NCBI GenBank assembly: GCA_937912125.1
Contig: CALDOK010000390.1
Location: 1-64,000 of the forward strand
Direction: 5' to 3'
DNA: 64,000 nucleotides
Source of the DNA: an uncultured Pseudomonadota bacterium
Lineage (GTDB): Bacteria > Myxococcota_A > UBA796 > JAFGLY01
Within the stretch, counting starts at the first letter, position 1, and every line of letters starts with the position of its first letter. Made by a program: the position numbers and the translations under genes. The notes beneath the pieces were generated by a model, which worked only from the letters and a program-made list of their open reading frames with translations, was not told the origin of the DNA and searched no databases. Positions 1-8,327 of the stretch are shown one piece after another.

Positions 1-1
1 G

Positions 2-1672
2 TTGTCCGACGAGCGCCACGTGAACTTCCTCGATGGCGCAGGCGGAGAAGGGGGCGATCTTCACGGGACCGACGCGGAGCGGTGGATCACAGAGCGTTTT
101 CCGCCGGAGATCATCGAGTACTTCGTGTTCGACGCTGAGAGCTCACCCATCTCCGAGCTGTCCGGTGAGCTGGGCGAGCGTGTGCCGTCCATGCAAGGTC
201 CGGTCGAGCGCGTCCTGGGCATCAGTGTGCTGCGCGACGCCGCCAAGCGTTGCCGTGGTGACCAGGTGCGGGGCTACTTCCAGTCCGAGCACCGTCAGGT
301 CACGACGGACTCGACACCGCGTCAGCTCCAGCGCCAGCTCGAAGAGCATCAGGAGCGCGTCGAGTCGCTCGTCCGGGAGCGTTCGGAGCTGCAGCGAGAG
401 CATCGGGAGCTCGGCGCCGACCTCGAGCGTGCGCGGAGTGTCCTGCAGCAGATCGAGCAGGCCAAGGAGAGCCGTCCCGGTGGTGACCGGGCTGCTGTGG
501 AGCTGGCCATCGCGCGGGCCGAAACCGAGCTCGCCGCGATCCGGGATCAGATCGCGCAGCGGGTCCGCCGGGATCTCCCGCTCGGCCTGCTGGAGCCGCT
601 GCTTCGTCGCCTCGCTTCGGAGCGAACCCCGGAGGACGCTGGACGCGAGTGGATGGCAGGGGCTCGATTCTCTCTGCAGCGGGTGGCCAGCCGTGTCGCC
701 AGGGGTCAGCTTCCCTGGGCAGAGCAACAGGATCGTTCCGAGGCCGAGATCTTCTCCGAGCTTCTGGGTTCTGTTGGCATCCCTCCCGATGGCGGGAGCC
801 GTGGCGCAGCACGCTTCGATCCTGCCAGGTGGGTGGCAGCTGCCCGCGCCTGCGAGGCACCGTCGGGGTTGCTCGCTGGGCTGGCTGGAAAGGCCCAGGA
901 GCTGGAGACCCTTCAGGCCCAGCTACGCGATCTTCCACGCCGAGACACCCGCCACGAAGTCCTGAAGCAGTACCGCGAGGCGCAGCTGAAGGTGGAGTCG
1001 TTCCAGCGACGACGGGCCGCGCTCGACGGGCAGATCGAGCACCTCGATGACGAGATCGCCGAGGCCGAGGCCGAGGTCGAGCGACTCGACGCCGCGATCC
1101 CCGAGATCCGTCGCCGCCGCCAGCAGGCGAGCCGCCTGGACAAGCTGGTGAAGCTGATCGACAAGGTCGCTCGGGCCCTGGACGCCAGCGCCGATGAGCT
1201 CCGCAAGGCCCGGCTCAGCGACATCGAGCAGCACGCCTCGACGCTGCTCCGCGAGATCACCAACAAGCCAGGCTCCTACCACCGCATCGCCTTCGATACC
1301 GGAAGCTGCCGCTTCCAGCTCCTGAACCCTGCGGGCGAGGAAGTCCCCCCGGATCGGTCCACCGGCGAGAAGACGGTGCTGGCCCTCGCCATCGTCCACG
1401 GCCTGCGCCAGGTCGCGGATTCCCGGCTGCCTTTGGTGATCGAGGCTCCGCTGCGACCCCTCGACCCAGCGCATGAGCTCGGCGTGGTGCGGCACCACTT
1501 GGCACAGATCGAGGAGCACACCGTGCTGATGGAGGTGCCTGGTCGGCTGGATGGCCAGCTCATGGCCGAGCTGCGGCCTCGCATCGGGCAGCGTTTCGTG
1601 CTGGTGCAGCAGCCTGGCTCGGGTGCTTCCGTGGCAGAGGAGCGCGCGCTTCAGGGAGGTCCCCATGCTTGA
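2..1672 (+). CDS. dndD: DndD-like SMC-type ATPase (5' end outside window)
   Basis: The reading frame is open at the left edge, so the start and the N-terminal P-loop are missing; 556 residues are visible. Near the new N-terminus is FPPEIIEYFVFDAE, which matches the segment of DndD proteins that precedes their coiled coil. Residues ~100-410 are long Glu/Arg-rich coiled coil broken by a hinge-like part. The C-terminal half of the ABC ATPase follows, with the signature STGEKT at ~453 and a Walker B-like stretch LPLVIEAPLRPLD at ~476. DndD belongs to DNA phosphorothioation (Dnd) systems, where it is thought to couple ATP hydrolysis to DNA handling. The next gene starts inside its last codons (8-bp overlap), implying translational coupling. 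A generic RecF/SbcC-like defence ATPase is the main alternative. Assignment is by motif and context only. Confidence 0.7.
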   Translation: MSDERHVNFLDGAGGEGGDLHGTDAERWITERFPPEIIEYFVFDAESSPISELSGELGERVPSMQGPVERVLGISVLRDAAKRCRGDQVRGYFQSEHRQVTTDSTPRQLQRQLEEHQERVESLVRERSELQREHRELGADLERARSVLQQIEQAKESRPGGDRAAVELAIARAETELAAIRDQIAQRVRRDLPLGLLEPLLRRLASERTPEDAGREWMAGARFSLQRVASRVARGQLPWAEQQDRSEAEIFSELLGSVGIPPDGGSRGAARFDPARWVAAARACEAPSGLLAGLAGKAQELETLQAQLRDLPRRDTRHEVLKQYREAQLKVESFQRRRAALDGQIEHLDDEIAEAEAEVERLDAAIPEIRRRRQQASRLDKLVKLIDKVARALDASADELRKARLSDIEQHASTLLREITNKPGSYHRIAFDTGSCRFQLLNPAGEEVPPDRSTGEKTVLALAIVHGLRQVADSRLPLVIEAPLRPLDPAHELGVVRHHLAQIEEHTVLMEVPGRLDGQLMAELRPRIGQRFVLVQQPGSGASVAEERALQGGPHA

Positions 1673-3113
1673 GCGGTTGCGCGGGCGTCTGGCCGAGGTC
1701 TGGGGCGTGTCCGGCGTCGATGTGGACCGGGTGGCCCTCACCTTGGCCCTGGTCGAGCCCGAGGGAGGGATCCCCGAAGGGGTCCAGCGAGTGGACCCCC
1801 GCCACCAGCCCGAGCTCCCTTGCTCTCCGGACGTGCTGGACGGGCCGTTCGAGGCAGCGCTGTTCACAGAACTCATCAGCGCAGCGCAGGTGGACGCCCC
1901 CCTCCCCGCGCTGGTTGGGCGGGGCATGGCCATGCTCGAGAGCACGCTCGCGCGCTGCGGCGACGACCCCATGGCCCTGCTCGCGGTCCTTTCCCCCTCC
2001 GCTTCGTCCCCAGAGCGTTCGTTCATCGGAGGCGTGGAGATCGAGCTGGGTCGGACCGCTGACGGTGAGCCCGTTCGGTGGACCGTCAACCGCGAGTCGG
2101 GCACCCAGAACAACCCGAACCTCCGCCTGGCTGGCATGCCCGGCACGGGCAAGAGCCAGTTCCTGCTCCACATCCTGGCCGCTATCGCCACGCGCTCCCA
2201 GGCCGGCTTCCTGCTGTTCGACTACAAGGGCGATCTCGCCAGCAACCGTGCCTTTGTCGATGCGACCCGGGCGGAGACCATCAGCGCCGGCGCGCAGGCC
2301 GTCCCGCTCAACCCCTTCCAGCTCCCCGAGGGCACCCTCGATCGCCTGGCGCCACGGCTGTTCGCGGGCGTCTTCGCCAGCGCCGCTCCCGCTATCGGTG
2401 AAGTTCAGAAGCAGCGGTTGACCAAGGCCTTCGATCAGGCGCTGTCCGCTGGGAGTCCCTCCCTGGACGAGGTCGGCAAGGCGATCCGCGAGGTCTACCA
2501 GCGCGAGGGTGCCAAGCCCGATACCGTCACCGGCTTGGTGGATCAGCTCGTCTCTCTCGGCATCTTCGCCGATCGGGGGCCTTCTGGAGAGGAACTGCTC
2601 CGGAAACGATGGATCATCGACCTGTCCAAATTGCAGGACCCCGAGCTGCAGCAGTTGGTGGCCTTCGTGCTGCTGCAGCACGTGCAGAACACCACCCAGG
2701 CCCTGCCTGATGCGCCCTTCGACCGCAGTACGAAGACCCGCACGCTGCGTGGCATCATCGCTGTGGACGAGGCGCACTACTACCTCGAGCGCCGCTGTGG
2801 GCCCCTGCTTCAGCTCATTCGCACAGGCCGATCCAAGGGTGTCCCGGTCTTTCTGAGCAGCCAGAGCCTCAACGACTTCCTGCACGAGACCGAGCTCAAC
2901 GAGTTTCTTCCCAACACCTGGCTGTTCAAGCACGGGATGCATCCCTCCGCCAAGCTGATGCAGGGTGCGCTCGGCCTGAGCCGCGCTTCGGCCTCCGCAG
3001 CCGCCGAGCGCATCAACCAGCTCGAGCAGTTCCATGTCTTGGGGCCTGCGGACGCTGCGGGCGGCGCCGCGTCGATGCGGACCCACCCCTTCTTCGAGGG
3101 GCGCTTTCGATAG
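1665..3113 (+). CDS. DndE-like domain fused to HerA/FtsK-type ATPase
   Basis: The protein has 482 residues. The ATG at 1665 has a strong ribosome site (GGGAGGT, 1654-1660) and overlaps the upstream stop. Residues 1-75 resemble DndE: a helix, then VALTLALVEPEGGIP, then a conserved Asp/Glu and Leu-Asp-Gly pattern. Residues ~130-480 are a hexameric HerA/FtsK/VirB4-class ATPase. They contain Walker A GMPGTGKSQ (Lys163), an FDYKGD motif after it, Walker B IIAVDEAHYY (Asp368-Glu369) and a sensor/arginine-finger region RTGRSKGVPVFLSSQS (~387-402). DndE binds nicked DNA in phosphorothioation systems, and HerA-type pumps occur in the linked restriction modules (DptH type), so one polypeptide may combine both roles. 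The ATPase call is secure; the DndE call is inferred from motif spacing. Confidence 0.72.
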   Translation: MLERLRGRLAEVWGVSGVDVDRVALTLALVEPEGGIPEGVQRVDPRHQPELPCSPDVLDGPFEAALFTELISAAQVDAPLPALVGRGMAMLESTLARCGDDPMALLAVLSPSASSPERSFIGGVEIELGRTADGEPVRWTVNRESGTQNNPNLRLAGMPGTGKSQFLLHILAAIATRSQAGFLLFDYKGDLASNRAFVDATRAETISAGAQAVPLNPFQLPEGTLDRLAPRLFAGVFASAAPAIGEVQKQRLTKAFDQALSAGSPSLDEVGKAIREVYQREGAKPDTVTGLVDQLVSLGIFADRGPSGEELLRKRWIIDLSKLQDPELQQLVAFVLLQHVQNTTQALPDAPFDRSTKTRTLRGIIAVDEAHYYLERRCGPLLQLIRTGRSKGVPVFLSSQSLNDFLHETELNEFLPNTWLFKHGMHPSAKLMQGALGLSRASASAAAERINQLEQFHVLGPADAAGGAASMRTHPFFEGRFR

Positions 3114-3161
3114 TCGGAACAGCGCCTCCGCCGATCACCATCTCGCTGGAGAGTACCAGAG

Positions 3162-4016
3162 ATGAACGCCCATGAACTCGCCTGGAAGTGGGAAGCCCAT
3201 CTTCCTCTTGTCACCGATCTCGCCAAGCAGGCCTCGCTCATCCGTCGCCTCACCGCCAAGCTGGCCAAGCCCGAGGGCTACGAAGGCCTGAAGAAGGTCG
3301 AGCGCGACCTGGACAAGCTCGCCGCGACGTCCTGCCCAGATGCCGAGCTGCAGGCGGCCACCCAGCAACTGGTCGCCGAGGTCCGTGCTTGGCTCGATCT
3401 CGAGTGGGATCGGCGTCGCCTGGCTGTCGGTCAGGAGTTGATCGCGGCGTTCGATGACGCTGGCATTCCCCTCGAGGAGAGAGGAGGCGCGCTCTACCGT
3501 TTCCCCTTGACCATCCACCTGGATCCCAGGACCGATAGCGCCAGCCTGCTGCACGCGGGCGAGGTGGCCAACGAGAAGCGCATACCCCTGGCCACTCAGC
3601 GGGTGTTCGCCGCCTGGGACGCGACCCGTGCGCAGCTGGCCCGCAACCAGACGGACCCCGACCTGATGGTGGGCCTGCTCGAAGCCGCCTACAACGAGCA
3701 GCTCGCGGTCGAGGCGAAGCCGGCGGGGGCCCGCGTCCGGCTCCCGGACCTCCACTTCCGCGCCTTCGTGCACCGGCAGACCGCCGCAGTGCGCAAGGAT
3801 CCCCGGAAGGGCCGGGTCAAGCCCTATCCACGCTACCAGTTCGCCTGGGATCTGGGCTTGCTGCTCGCGCAGGACGAGCCCGTCACCACGCGAAGTGGTC
3901 TCCGAATCGAGCTCATCGAGGCCAGCGAGTCGGCGAGTCGGAGCGCGGCCACCTCGCTGCTGGTCGAGCATCAGGACGGCCGCGTCGTATCGTACGGGGC
4001 GCTGCGCATCCTGTAG
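3162..4016 (+). CDS. unknown protein in the DndD/HerA operon
   Basis: The protein has 284 residues. The ATG has a ribosome site GGAGAG, and the gene starts 48 bp after the ATPase on the same strand. It is soluble, with no signal or membrane segment. Residues 1-90 are predicted helical with many Lys/Leu/Glu repeats (LIRRLTAKLAK, LKKVERDLDKL). The middle is mixed alpha/beta, and the C-terminus (FAWDLGLLLAQDEP onward) looks like beta strands. I recognise no family and no catalytic motif. Its position between two defence-type ATP-binding genes and the short spacing suggest it is a subunit or specificity factor of the same system, which is an inference. Confidence 0.7.
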   Translation: MNAHELAWKWEAHLPLVTDLAKQASLIRRLTAKLAKPEGYEGLKKVERDLDKLAATSCPDAELQAATQQLVAEVRAWLDLEWDRRRLAVGQELIAAFDDAGIPLEERGGALYRFPLTIHLDPRTDSASLLHAGEVANEKRIPLATQRVFAAWDATRAQLARNQTDPDLMVGLLEAAYNEQLAVEAKPAGARVRLPDLHFRAFVHRQTAAVRKDPRKGRVKPYPRYQFAWDLGLLLAQDEPVTTRSGLRIELIEASESASRSAATSLLVEHQDGRVVSYGALRIL

Positions 4017-4077
4017 AGGATGTGGGTGGCGTCCCCGGTTGCCCCCCCATCGCCATCCCGAGAACGGAGGCGTGCTC

Positions 4078-5634
4078 ATGACCAAGCTCCCCATCAACCT
4101 CGAGGATCTCCTGCGCCAGCGCAGCGTCGAGGGCGAGCGCATCGAGTACAAGGCGGGCTGGAATCCCGACGCCATCATCCCGACGCTCTGTGCCTTCGCC
4201 AACGACTTCGAGAACCTCGGTGGCGGCTACGTGGTCATCGGGCAGGACTGCGACGAGCACGGTCGGCCCGTGTTCCCCCCTGTTGGCCTGAGCGACAACC
4301 AACTCGACAAGATCCAGCAGGAGCTGCTGACCCGCTGCAACCTCATCCAGCCTCCGTATTTCCCGACGTTGAGCATCGAGGAGTATGGAGGGCACAAGCT
4401 CATCGTCCTTTGGGCGCCCGGAGGGCTCCGCCGACCCTACAAGGCGCCGCGCGCGGTCACCGCGAAGCACAAGGACTACCGTTACTTCATCCGGCGCTAC
4501 GCCAGCACCATCGAGGCCCAGGGCGACGACGAGCGCGAGCTCATCGGCCTCACCGCCAACGTCCCCTTCGATGATCGCTTTCACCGTGCCGCCAGCCCAG
4601 ACGATCTCTCGCGGCGCCTGATGGTGGAGTTTCTCGAGGAGGTGAGCAGCGCCTTGGCCCAAGAGACGCCATCGATGTCTCTCGAGGCTCTTGGGCGGCA
4701 GATGAACGTCGTAGGGGGTCCCGGGGAGCAGCCGCTGCCCAAGAACGTCGGCTTGCTGTTCTTCAACCAGGATCCCCGGCGCTTCTTCCCCGTCACCCAG
4801 ATCGACGTGGTCTACTTTCCCGACGGGCCTGGTGGAGATCGTTTCGAGGAGAAGGAGTTCACGGGTCCCCTGGCGCAGATCACGCGGGATGCCATCGCGT
4901 TCATCGAGCGTGGCTACCTCAAGCAGACGGTGATCAAGCACCCCGATCGCCCCGAAGCCGAGCGGTTCTGGAACTTCCCCCTGGCCGCCATCGAGGAGGC
5001 CATCGTGAATGCGGTCTACCACCGCTCCTACGAGATCCGCGAGCCGGTGGAGGTGCGCATCACGCCCGAGGAGCTGGTGGTGCTGAGCTTCCCGGGGCCT
5101 GACCGCTCCATCGACATGGACGACCTGCGCGCTGGGCGCGCCGTGAGCCGCCGCTACCGCAACCGCCGCGTAGGAGAGTTCTTGAAGGAGCTGGACCTGT
5201 GCGAGGGTCGCTCGACCGGGATCCGGAAGATCCTCCGGGCCATGGCTGCCAACGGATCCCCCGAGCCCATGTTCGAGACCGACGAGTATCGGAGCAGCTT
5301 CGTGCTCCGTCTGCCCGTGCATGAACGAGCGTTGCAGCCAGCCCATGTGGAGGCCCATGTGGAGGCCCATGTGGGGGCCCATGTGGGCGATCTCACAGAC
5401 ACCGAGTGGCGCTTGCTGAGCTGCTGTCGAGCCGAGGCGCGCGGCACCTCCGAGCTGCTCGAGGCGCTCGGACACAAGAGCCGGACGGGTAGCTTCAAGC
5501 GAAGCCTCGCTCACCTGCTCGAGCTCGAACTGCTCGAGATGACCATCCCTGACAAGCCCCGGAGCCGCCTGCAGCGCTATCGCCTCACCACGGCCGGTCG
5601 CGCCCTGTTGGTGGATTGGCAGGGCACCCCATGA
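4078..5634 (+). CDS. AlbA_2/Schlafen-type ATP-binding protein with C-terminal HTH
   Basis: The protein has 518 residues. The start at 4078 is chosen because ACGGAGG lies 8-14 bp upstream; longer in-frame extensions lack a ribosome site. Residues 1-130 are an AlbA_2/Schlafen domain (RIEYKAGW, then GGGYVVIG). Residues ~290-400 are the GHKL-like ATP-binding half typical of 'RecG-like' regulators (IEEAIVNAVYHRSY, then GRSTGIRKI with a Gly/Pro-rich stretch). Residues ~440-518 look like a winged helix (LTDTEWRLLSCC, SGSFKR-type recognition helix, then a wing). Between them lies the repeated tetrapeptide AHVE/AHVG. Such proteins are often found as regulators or effectors in defence islands. It lies 61 bp after the unknown gene on the same strand and is probably co-transcribed. 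Confidence 0.75.
   Translation: MTKLPINLEDLLRQRSVEGERIEYKAGWNPDAIIPTLCAFANDFENLGGGYVVIGQDCDEHGRPVFPPVGLSDNQLDKIQQELLTRCNLIQPPYFPTLSIEEYGGHKLIVLWAPGGLRRPYKAPRAVTAKHKDYRYFIRRYASTIEAQGDDERELIGLTANVPFDDRFHRAASPDDLSRRLMVEFLEEVSSALAQETPSMSLEALGRQMNVVGGPGEQPLPKNVGLLFFNQDPRRFFPVTQIDVVYFPDGPGGDRFEEKEFTGPLAQITRDAIAFIERGYLKQTVIKHPDRPEAERFWNFPLAAIEEAIVNAVYHRSYEIREPVEVRITPEELVVLSFPGPDRSIDMDDLRAGRAVSRRYRNRRVGEFLKELDLCEGRSTGIRKILRAMAANGSPEPMFETDEYRSSFVLRLPVHERALQPAHVEAHVEAHVGAHVGDLTDTEWRLLSCCRAEARGTSELLEALGHKSRTGSFKRSLAHLLELELLEMTIPDKPRSRLQRYRLTTAGRALLVDWQGTP
5341..5388 (+). repeat. 12-bp in-frame tandem repeat (4 units)
   Basis: Four head-to-tail copies of GCCCATGTGGAG, the last two reading GCCCATGTGGGG/GC, encode AHVE-AHVE-AHVG-AHVG in the linker of the ATP-binding regulator. 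The unit length keeps the frame, so slippage would change linker length rather than switch the gene off. Confidence 0.9.
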
Positions 5635-5700
5635 AGGCATGAAGGCGGGTGTGGGGGACTGATCCGTGTTTAGAGCCTGTGCCCCCCCTCTGTGCCCCCC

Positions 5701-5844
5701 TCACTCCTCGCCCCCCTCTTCGGCCATACACCTCGCCACCAGCTCCCGGCAGTAATTACAACGACTTAGGTGCTCCACCATCTCCAGGATCGGCTTTGGG
5801 AGCAGGTGGTCGCTCGCTACGCGCGATCCAGTCGCCCCGACCAT
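5701..5844 (-). CDS. small zf-HC2-like zinc-finger protein
   Basis: A 47-residue reading frame runs from ATG at 5844 to TGA at 5701, with a stop just upstream in frame. It contains H-L-S-R-C-N-Y-C followed by REL, which is the HxxxCxxC zinc-binding motif of anti-sigma-factor (ZAS/zf-HC2) domains, preceded by an amphipathic helix (PKPILEMVE). Codon use fits the surrounding genome. No membrane segment follows, so it is either a stand-alone soluble zinc-finger regulator or the surviving N-terminal piece of an anti-sigma factor. A GC-rich hairpin (5851-5877) lies immediately upstream and overlaps its ribosome-site region. No partner sigma gene is adjacent. Confidence 0.45.
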   Translation of the reverse strand: MVGATGSRVASDHLLPKPILEMVEHLSRCNYCRELVARCMAEEGGEE

Positions 5845-5850
5845 GTGATA

Positions 5851-5877
5851 CCCCGCTTTCTCATTGAGGAAGCGGGG
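5851..5877. terminator. GC-rich hairpin between regulator and small zinc-finger gene
   Basis: ACCCCGCTT and AAGCGGGGT form a perfect 9-bp stem around an 11-nt loop that itself contains CTCA/TGAG. TTAATCT follows on the plus strand, a weak T-rich tail. It could be a terminator for the defence operon read from the left, or a leader structure upstream of the minus-strand zinc-finger gene. Confidence 0.45.
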
Positions 5878-5879
5878 TT

Positions 5880-6430
5880 AATCTATCAGGGGCTCGGGAG
5901 GCGATGGGGGCTACTGTCTAGCAAAACTGTCTGGCATTTTGGATCGCGAGGGTCATGTGTGGGTGGCGTTCCACGAAGTAGGCGCGTGGGCGGAAGCCAC
6001 CGGCTGCACCGTCGGTCGGCGCGGGTGGGGGCCGAGCCCATACCGAGCTGCTCTGTATGTGTGCCCGAGCCGCTGCGTGATGGCCGGGGGCTGTTCATCG
6101 GTGGATGAGGGCTCGGAGGTGCTGTCCGGAGCACGCCTCCGGCTCCTCCGGCCGTCCCCTCCCCACGCCCGTCCTCCGCATCGCGGCGTTGAGGCGTCAC
6201 TACCTGTGCGAGATTCGGCTCGACATGAACTACTTCGGCAAGACCTACCGACGGGCCGGCCTGCACGTGGACATCGCGGGACTCGACGCCGAGGCCAGCG
6301 CAGCGCTCATCGAGGATCGCGTGCGGGGGCTGTTGGGGTCACGGGAGTAGCGGACCAGGGGTCGGTTGTGGATAGCCCAGGGCCTGCACTGGCCCATGGG
6401 CTGCCCGCGGGCTGGCAACCGAGGGACGAG
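5880..6430. other. about 550 bp without an intact gene; possible coding remnants
   Basis: No convincing complete gene is present. Two plus-strand stretches have gene-like composition. One, around 5939-6060, reads LDREGHVWVAFHEVGAWAEA. The other runs from TTG 6189 to TAG 6350 (53 codons) and reads LRRHYLCEIRLDMNYFGKTY, ending in a helical tail. Neither has a recognisable family or a ribosome site, so they are probably pieces of decayed genes between the defence operon and hipBA. Confidence 0.3.
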
Positions 6431-6432
6431 TC

Positions 6433-6475
6433 GAGTGTTTGACACTCCTGTTCTGATCTGCCATCATACAGAACA
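6433..6475 (+). promoter_or_regulatory. hipBA promoter with two inverted repeats
   Basis: GAGTGT-TTG-ACACTC (6433-6447) is a perfect 6-bp inverted repeat containing the -35 hexamer TTGACA (6439-6444). After 17 bp comes CATCAT (6462-6467) as a -10. A second inverted repeat, TGTTCTG (6449-6455) and CAGAACA (6469-6475), brackets the -10. The region is strikingly AT-rich for this genome. Both repeats cover the polymerase site, the arrangement expected for autorepression by the HTH antitoxin encoded about 60 bp downstream. Confidence 0.65.
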
Positions 6476-6535
6476 CATCAAAAAGGATGCGAAAACATCT
6501 GAAACCGAAAACAAAGCATCAAGAAAGATACCTGT

Positions 6536-6877
6536 ATGCAGATCGACCCATCTCTCACCGACACCACCATCCTCACCGAGCTCGGCCAACGTCTCCAGCG
6601 CCAGCGCCTGGACCTGAACATCAGCCAGGCGGCGCTCGCCAAGGAGGCTGGGGTCTCGACCCCCACGGTCCAGCGCCTCGAGGCGGGCAGCTCGGTGCAG
6701 CTTGGCAGCCTGCTCCGAGTCTTGCGGGCCCTCGGCTTGCTCGAACGCCTGGAGGGGCTCGTACCCCCCCCGACCGTGCGCCCCATGGATCTGCTCGAGC
6801 GCGAGGGTGCTCGTCGCCAGCGAGCCTCGTCGCCGCGGGATGAACCGGCACCCAAGCCCTGGACCTGGGGGGACTAG
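6536..6877 (+). CDS. hipB: HipB-like antitoxin, XRE-family HTH
   Basis: The protein has 113 residues. The ATG at 6536 is preceded by a weak AAGAAAGA ribosome site. Residues ~12-70 form a helix-turn-helix of the Cro/CI type: LGQRLQRQRLDLNISQAALAKEAGVSTPTVQRLEAG, with the recognition helix at STPTVQRLE. The C-terminal tail is Arg/Pro-rich and ends in WTWGD, perhaps contacting HipA. It lies 3 bp upstream of hipA and should repress the pair through the inverted repeats at 6433-6475. In the known family the antitoxin binds the operator as a dimer and holds the kinase inactive. A generic XRE regulator is possible from sequence alone, but the HipA neighbour settles it. Confidence 0.88.
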   Translation: MQIDPSLTDTTILTELGQRLQRQRLDLNISQAALAKEAGVSTPTVQRLEAGSSVQLGSLLRVLRALGLLERLEGLVPPPTVRPMDLLEREGARRQRASSPRDEPAPKPWTWGD

Positions 6878-6880
6878 CCC

Positions 6881-8182
6881 ATGCCCGTCGTCGTGGAAGT
6901 CGAGCTGTGGGGCCGCCGCATCGGCGCGCTCGCCTGGCCCGAGGGTGAGCCCGCAGCCTCCTTCCAGTACGACCCCGACTTCCTGGCCAGCGGCATCCAG
7001 GTGGCACCCCTCACCATGCCACTGTCGTCCAGGGTCTACAGCTTCCCAGCGCTCGCTCGCGGGACCTTCCAGGGTCTCCCGGGCCTGCTCGCCGACGCCC
7101 TGCCCGACAAGTTCGGCCACGCGGTCATCGACACCTGGCTGGCGCGCCAGGGCCGCTCGCGGGAGAGCTTCGCCCCCCTCGACCGGCTGTGCTACCTCGG
7201 TAGCCGCACCATGGGCGCCATGTCCTTCCGTCCAGCCCTCGGCCCCTCGCTCGGTGACGCGGGCCCGCTCGAGGTCGCGGCCCTGGTCGCGCTGGCCTCC
7301 GAGGTCTTGAGCGAGCGCAAGGGGCTCACCGCCGACATGCCGCCGGACGATCCCCACGCGGGCCTGCTGGACATCCTCCGCGTGGGCACCAGCGCGGGCG
7401 GCGCTCGGGCCAAGGCGCTGGTCGCCTGGAACCCCCTGACCGGGGAGGTCCGCTCCGGACAGCCCGACGGCCCGGAGGGCTTCTCCCAGTGGCTGCTCAA
7501 GTTCGACGGCGTGAGCAACAACCGTGACAAGGAGCTCGCCGACCCCAAGGGCTACGGCGCCATCGAGTACGCCTACCACCGCATGGCCAAGCGCGCGGGC
7601 GTCACCATGACCGAGTGCCGGCTGCTCGAAGAGGGTGGCCGCCGGCACTTCATGACCCGCCGCTTCGACCGCCCCGACGGCGGCGGCCGGCTTCACATGC
7701 AGTCCCTGGGCGCCATGGCCCACCTGGACTTCGAGCAGGCCGGGGCCCACGGCTACGAGCGCGCCTTCCAGGTCATGCGGCAGCTGCACCTGCCCATGGA
7801 CGACGCGGAGCAGCAGTTCCGTCGCATGGTGTTCAACCTGGTGGCCCGGAACCAGGACGACCACGTCAAGAACATCGCCTTCCTGATGGACAAGCGCGGG
7901 CGCTGGTCCCTGTCCCCAGCCTACGACGTGACCTACGCCTACAACCCGGGGGGCCCATGGACGTCACGCCACCAGATGACCGTCAACGGCAAGGCGGACG
8001 GGTTCGAGCGCGCGGACTTGAAGGCGGTGGGCAAGGTGGCCTTGTTGAAGCGCGGCAGGGCCACCGCGATCCTCGACGAGGTGCTCGAGGCGGTGCGCGG
8101 GTGGCCAGAGATCGCGGCGGAGGTTGGGGTGGAGGCAGAACGGATCGAGGGCATCGCGCGGAGCCATCGGCTGGAGTGGTGA
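6881..8182 (+). CDS. hipA: HipA-like Ser/Thr kinase toxin
   Basis: The protein has 433 residues, the usual HipA length. It has the N-subdomain 1 (residues 1-120, with LPGLLADALPDKFG), the glycine-rich ATP loop VGTSAGGARAKALVAW (168-183), the catalytic loop RNQDDHVKN (323-331) and the metal-binding SPAYDV (Asp349). All catalytic positions appear intact, so the kinase should be active. HipA toxins phosphorylate translation factors such as glutamyl-tRNA synthetase, causing growth arrest; the target here is unknown. The gene starts 3 bp after hipB, so the two are co-transcribed. The pair sits about 0.9 kb from a Dnd-like operon, as expected in a defence island. Confidence 0.9.
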   Translation: MPVVVEVELWGRRIGALAWPEGEPAASFQYDPDFLASGIQVAPLTMPLSSRVYSFPALARGTFQGLPGLLADALPDKFGHAVIDTWLARQGRSRESFAPLDRLCYLGSRTMGAMSFRPALGPSLGDAGPLEVAALVALASEVLSERKGLTADMPPDDPHAGLLDILRVGTSAGGARAKALVAWNPLTGEVRSGQPDGPEGFSQWLLKFDGVSNNRDKELADPKGYGAIEYAYHRMAKRAGVTMTECRLLEEGGRRHFMTRRFDRPDGGGRLHMQSLGAMAHLDFEQAGAHGYERAFQVMRQLHLPMDDAEQQFRRMVFNLVARNQDDHVKNIAFLMDKRGRWSLSPAYDVTYAYNPGGPWTSRHQMTVNGKADGFERADLKAVGKVALLKRGRATAILDEVLEAVRGWPEIAAEVGVEAERIEGIARSHRLEW

Positions 8183-8327
8183 CTCGCTGGTTCCCACTGT
8201 GAGAGCGAGCGGTACTTGCCGCGTGGTCGGCCCCGGCCCACCAGCAGCCAGCCGAGCGACCGGGTCCGATGGATGGGCCAAGCGTCCTTCCATGTCATAG
8301 AAGATCGCACCAGCCTCGAGGTGCCCC

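Noticed and set aside
5886-6266. 126-codon minus-strand frame in the gap before hipBA.
   Set aside because: Composition is Pro/Arg/Thr shadow-like, with no ribosome site, motif or partner.
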